8,192 bases of DNA from Candidatus Saccharimonadota bacterium (GTDB taxonomy: Bacteria; Patescibacteriota; Saccharimonadia; Saccharimonadales; Saccharimonadaceae): assembly GCA_020428265.1 (NCBI GenBank), contig JAGQND010000030.1, forward strand, positions 1-8,192. Direction: 5' to 3'. This document shows, one piece after another, positions 6,488 through 8,192 of this stretch. The notes under the pieces are model-generated. The model ran no database searches. It saw only the letters and a list, made by a program, of their open reading frames with translations, and had not been told where the DNA came from. Within the stretch, counting starts at the first letter, position 1. Every line of letters begins with the position of its first letter. Made by a program: the position numbers and the translations under genes.

Positions 6488-6504
6488 TTAAGCGGTATAC
6501 TTAA
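6488..6504 (+). promoter_or_regulatory. -10 box within an inverted repeat, TauE/SafE-like gene
   Basis: TATACT (6496-6501) ends six bases before the GTG at 6508, so the RNA should be leaderless. TTAAG (6488-6492) and CTTAA (6500-6504) form a perfect inverted repeat around the -10. The -35 position holds TGGAAT, a weak match inside the end of the upstream gene. Confidence 0.45.
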
Positions 6505-6507
6505 ACT

Positions 6508-7272
6508 GTGACTATAGCCATACTTTTTGTAACCGGCCTTGTAGCCGGTATTATAAACGCACTCGCAAGCGGCGGTGGACTAGTTAGTTTTCCAGTACTA
6601 CTGATGCTTGGCCTGTCACCAATTGTAGCTACGGCAACTAGCTTTGTAGCCACAATACTAGGCCACGTTAGCTCTGCCTATGGATACAGAGGCCTATTAC
6701 TAAAATTACGCCCAGTGTATTTATTGTTGCTAATACCAGCCGTGCTTGGCTCAGCACTTGGTGCCAATCTACTCAAGCACAGCCCGTCAGCAATGTTCAA
6801 CAAAATAGTACCATTCCTAGTACTATCGTCGATTTTAATATTCATACTTCAGCCCTATCTCAAAAAAAGAATACATCTAAATATCAAAGCCAAGCACACC
6901 AAAAAAATAAAACCCCTCATAATACTCACTATCGCAGTATTCGTAGTTACCATCTACGGTGGATACTTTGGGATAGGTACCGGTTACGCCATATTAGCCC
7001 TACTAAGTTTCACTGGAGTAAAAGGCTTTCATACGCTCAATGGCATGAAAAATATCGGTTCGCTAGTCGTGCTTGGTATAGCTATATTTTTCCTTACCAG
7101 CGCAGATATCATAGACTGGAAATCTGGAATAATTCTCGCCATAGGTAGCTTAATAGGTGGCCACCTTGGCGCTACAGTAGCCCAAAAAATCCCGGGCAAA
7201 GTAATACGCTTTTTAACTATACTTATCGGGCTAAGTACAGTCGTATATTTGTTTATTAAGTATTATTCTTAA
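6508..7272 (+). CDS. TauE/SafE (DUF81) family permease
   Basis: This 254-residue membrane protein has about eight hydrophobic segments and two related halves. The first half carries GLVAGIINALASGGGLVSFP (10-29), the family's Gly-rich repeat with the conserved Ile-Asn and Pro; the second carries IYGGYFGIGTGYAILALL (149-166), with the same spacing. The length is normal for the family. Known members export sulfite or organosulfur compounds such as sulfoacetate, or import anions, but many in reduced genomes have no known substrate. Nothing nearby points to sulfur metabolism. The start is GTG at 6508: a -10 box lies six bases upstream, and no other start or Shine-Dalgarno fits better. The 3' end overlaps the stop of convergent trxA by four bases (TTAA at 7269-7272). 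Family firm, substrate unknown. Confidence 0.9.
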   Translation: MTIAILFVTGLVAGIINALASGGGLVSFPVLLMLGLSPIVATATSFVATILGHVSSAYGYRGLLLKLRPVYLLLLIPAVLGSALGANLLKHSPSAMFNKIVPFLVLSSILIFILQPYLKKRIHLNIKAKHTKKIKPLIILTIAVFVVTIYGGYFGIGTGYAILALLSFTGVKGFHTLNGMKNIGSLVVLGIAIFFLTSADIIDWKSGIILAIGSLIGGHLGATVAQKIPGKVIRFLTILIGLSTVVYLFIKYYS

Positions 7273-7595
7273 GCAAGTAGTTTGGTTTCGATAGTTGCTC
7301 CGGCAGTCATGCCGATAATTCTATCAACTTCTTTGCCATCTTTAAAAACAACCATGTTTGGAATACTACGCACGCCGTACTCAGCAGCCAAAGCGCCATT
7401 TTCACTTGACTCTTCTATGTTAATTTTTACTATCTCGGCCTTGCCGTCTAATTTCTCGGCAACATTTTTTAGTACTGGCGACATAGCTACGCATGGCGGA
7501 CACCACTCCGCCCAAAAATCTACCAATACAGGCGTTTTACTATTTAATACTTTTTGCTCAAACTCTTGCTTAGTTACTATACTTTGTAAAGACAT
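7269..7595 (-). CDS. trxA: Thioredoxin with CPPC active site
   Basis: At 108 residues this is a single complete thioredoxin domain without signal peptide or anchor, so it is cytoplasmic. VDFWAEWCPPC (25-35) holds the redox pair Cys32 and Cys35; the usual Gly-Pro between them is Pro-Pro. The conserved cis-proline is Pro79 in GVRSIPNMVVFKDG (74-87), and the Gly-rich end of the last strand (IIGMTAGA) is present. The protein reduces disulfides and probably serves ribonucleotide reductase or peroxiredoxin-type partners. CPPC is also found in plant h-type thioredoxins, so activity is expected; the changed pair may shift the redox potential. The start at 7595 has a -10 box six bases upstream. The gene follows the phosphoribosyltransferase-like gene after 39 bases with its own promoter. 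Its stop overlaps that of the convergent permease. Confidence 0.95.
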   Translation of the reverse strand: MSLQSIVTKQEFEQKVLNSKTPVLVDFWAEWCPPCVAMSPVLKNVAEKLDGKAEIVKINIEESSENGALAAEYGVRSIPNMVVFKDGKEVDRIIGMTAGATIETKLLA

Positions 7596-7601
7596 ATTAC
7601 T

Positions 7602-7630
7602 AGTATACCCCTACGCCCAGTCAACGTAAA
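7602..7630 (-). promoter_or_regulatory. Promoter of trxA, leaderless
   Basis: Minus strand: TTTACG (7630-7625), 17 bases, then TATACT (7607-7602). Six bases separate the -10 from the ATG at 7595, the same spacing as for corA and the permease. The 8-base palindrome TACTAGTA (7605-7598) straddles the end of the -10 and the bases before +1. The -35 lies five bases after the stop codon of the upstream gene. Confidence 0.6.
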
Positions 7631-7634
7631 GCAC

Positions 7635-8192
7635 TTACTGCCTAGGCCAAGCAGCCAAAGCTTCGCTAATTTTTTGTATAGACTCTTCGCGGGAAATCAC
7701 AGTATTGTCCTCAAAATAGTGGTCCGCCCCGTAGAAAAACTCCACCACGCCCTCTACAAAATAATCATCAGCCTGCTGCTGCATAGGTGTCAAAACTTCT
7801 GATAGCGCAATAGGAGCACACACTATAAGTTTATTTATAGAAATAGATTTTACACTTTCCATAAAACTCTGCACTAGAGCCATAGATTCCAGACAATCTA
7901 CTACCAAAAATACATTACGCTTATTGAGTAAATCCTTACGCAACACCTCGTGAGCGCCCAGCTCTCTGTTTAAATCAGAGAATGCTTGGCGCTTTCCTTG
8001 GTCTATATACGAACGAAATTCTTGGTAATAGTACTCACCAAAACTTGCTCCACCCTCGGAGTTGTAGCGAAAATCACCGTACAAGTCGACACTACCCACG
8101 CCTATACCACCAGGTACAGATATTTCGGTACTCATAAATAAATGTAGTGGACACTTGAGCATCACTGCAATTTGCGCAGCAGTCACAACAGC
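7635..8192 (-). CDS. Phosphoribosyltransferase-fold protein with degenerate PRPP loop, 5' end beyond window
   Basis: The frame is open to the right edge (GCT GTT GTG at 8192-8184), so the N-terminus is missing and no start can be chosen; 185 residues are visible. Counting the GTG at 8186 as 1, IAVMLKCPLHLFMSTEISVP (6-25) with GGIGVGSV (26-33) aligns with the substrate-side section of type I phosphoribosyltransferases (AerLgapLdv..RKigaPgnpElAiGAv). DHYFEDNTVISREES (155-169) matches the typical C-terminal YedFxxvsDeEV. The PRPP-binding loop should read about VDDGxATGAT, but here it is LVVDCLESMALVQ (94-106): the first acidic residue is Val, and the Thr-Gly pair is Ser-Met. PRPP binding is therefore doubtful, and the protein may be a non-catalytic relative with a regulatory or binding role. 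It is intact to its TAA stop, not a visible pseudogene. Fold likely; function unknown. Confidence 0.75.
   Translation of the reverse strand, partial: AVVTAAQIAVMLKCPLHLFMSTEISVPGGIGVGSVDLYGDFRYNSEGGASFGEYYYQEFRSYIDQGKRQAFSDLNRELGAHEVLRKDLLNKRNVFLVVDCLESMALVQSFMESVKSISINKLIVCAPIALSEVLTPMQQQADDYFVEGVVEFFYGADHYFEDNTVISREESIQKISEALAAWPRQ

Noticed and set aside
7179..7200. GCCC/GGGC with a T-run on the minus strand as a trxA terminator
   Set aside because: The T-run is inside the loop and not after the stem, and CCCGGG is a self-palindrome without a usable loop.
7301..7314. Hairpin CGGCA-GTCA-TGCCG just after the permease stop as a terminator
   Set aside because: Five-base stem followed only by ATAATTCTAT; too weak to call, although position is suitable.

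Overview
The window is a gene-dense piece of a small bacterial chromosome. Nine protein genes fill almost all 8192 bases, and the largest gap is 95 bases, so no gene-free stretch exceeds 300 bases. I see no rRNA, tRNA, insertion sequence, phage gene or CRISPR array. Very small gaps, heavy use of ATA (Ile) and CTA (Leu) codons, start codons placed almost directly after -10 boxes, and several genes with only generic family matches suggest a Candidate Phyla Radiation bacterium, most likely Saccharibacteria (TM7). This assignment is inference: there is no marker gene in the window. The standard code fits, since no TGA needs to be read as an amino acid.

Layout. Bases 1-1079 (minus) hold the N-terminal two thirds or so of a membrane-anchored trypsin/HtrA-like serine protease that runs off the left edge. 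Next, on the minus strand, come a CorA-type magnesium channel (1121-2035) and a DUF4868/KwaB-like protein (2057-3130). Divergent from the latter is a YhhQ-type queuosine-precursor transporter (3216-3905). It converges on a cation diffusion facilitator (3902-4939, minus) with a 4-base overlap of stop codons. Divergent again is an unrecognised 483-residue single-pass membrane protein (5035-6486), followed by a TauE/SafE-family permease (6508-7272). That gene converges on a thioredoxin (7269-7595, minus), again with a 4-base stop overlap. Last is a phosphoribosyltransferase-like protein (7635-8192, minus) that is cut by the right edge and has a degenerate PRPP loop.

The genes do not form an obvious pathway. 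Four are small-molecule or ion transporters (Mg2+, queuosine precursor, divalent metal, anion or sulfur compound), which suits an organism with little biosynthesis that lives on imported compounds. Two put large domains outside the membrane (the protease and the 483-residue protein). Nearly every gene seems to have its own promoter, and several transcripts look leaderless or nearly so. The most interesting items are the KwaB-like gene standing without KwaA, the phosphoribosyltransferase fold that has lost its PRPP motif, the systematic leaderless promoter spacing, and the unknown membrane protein.
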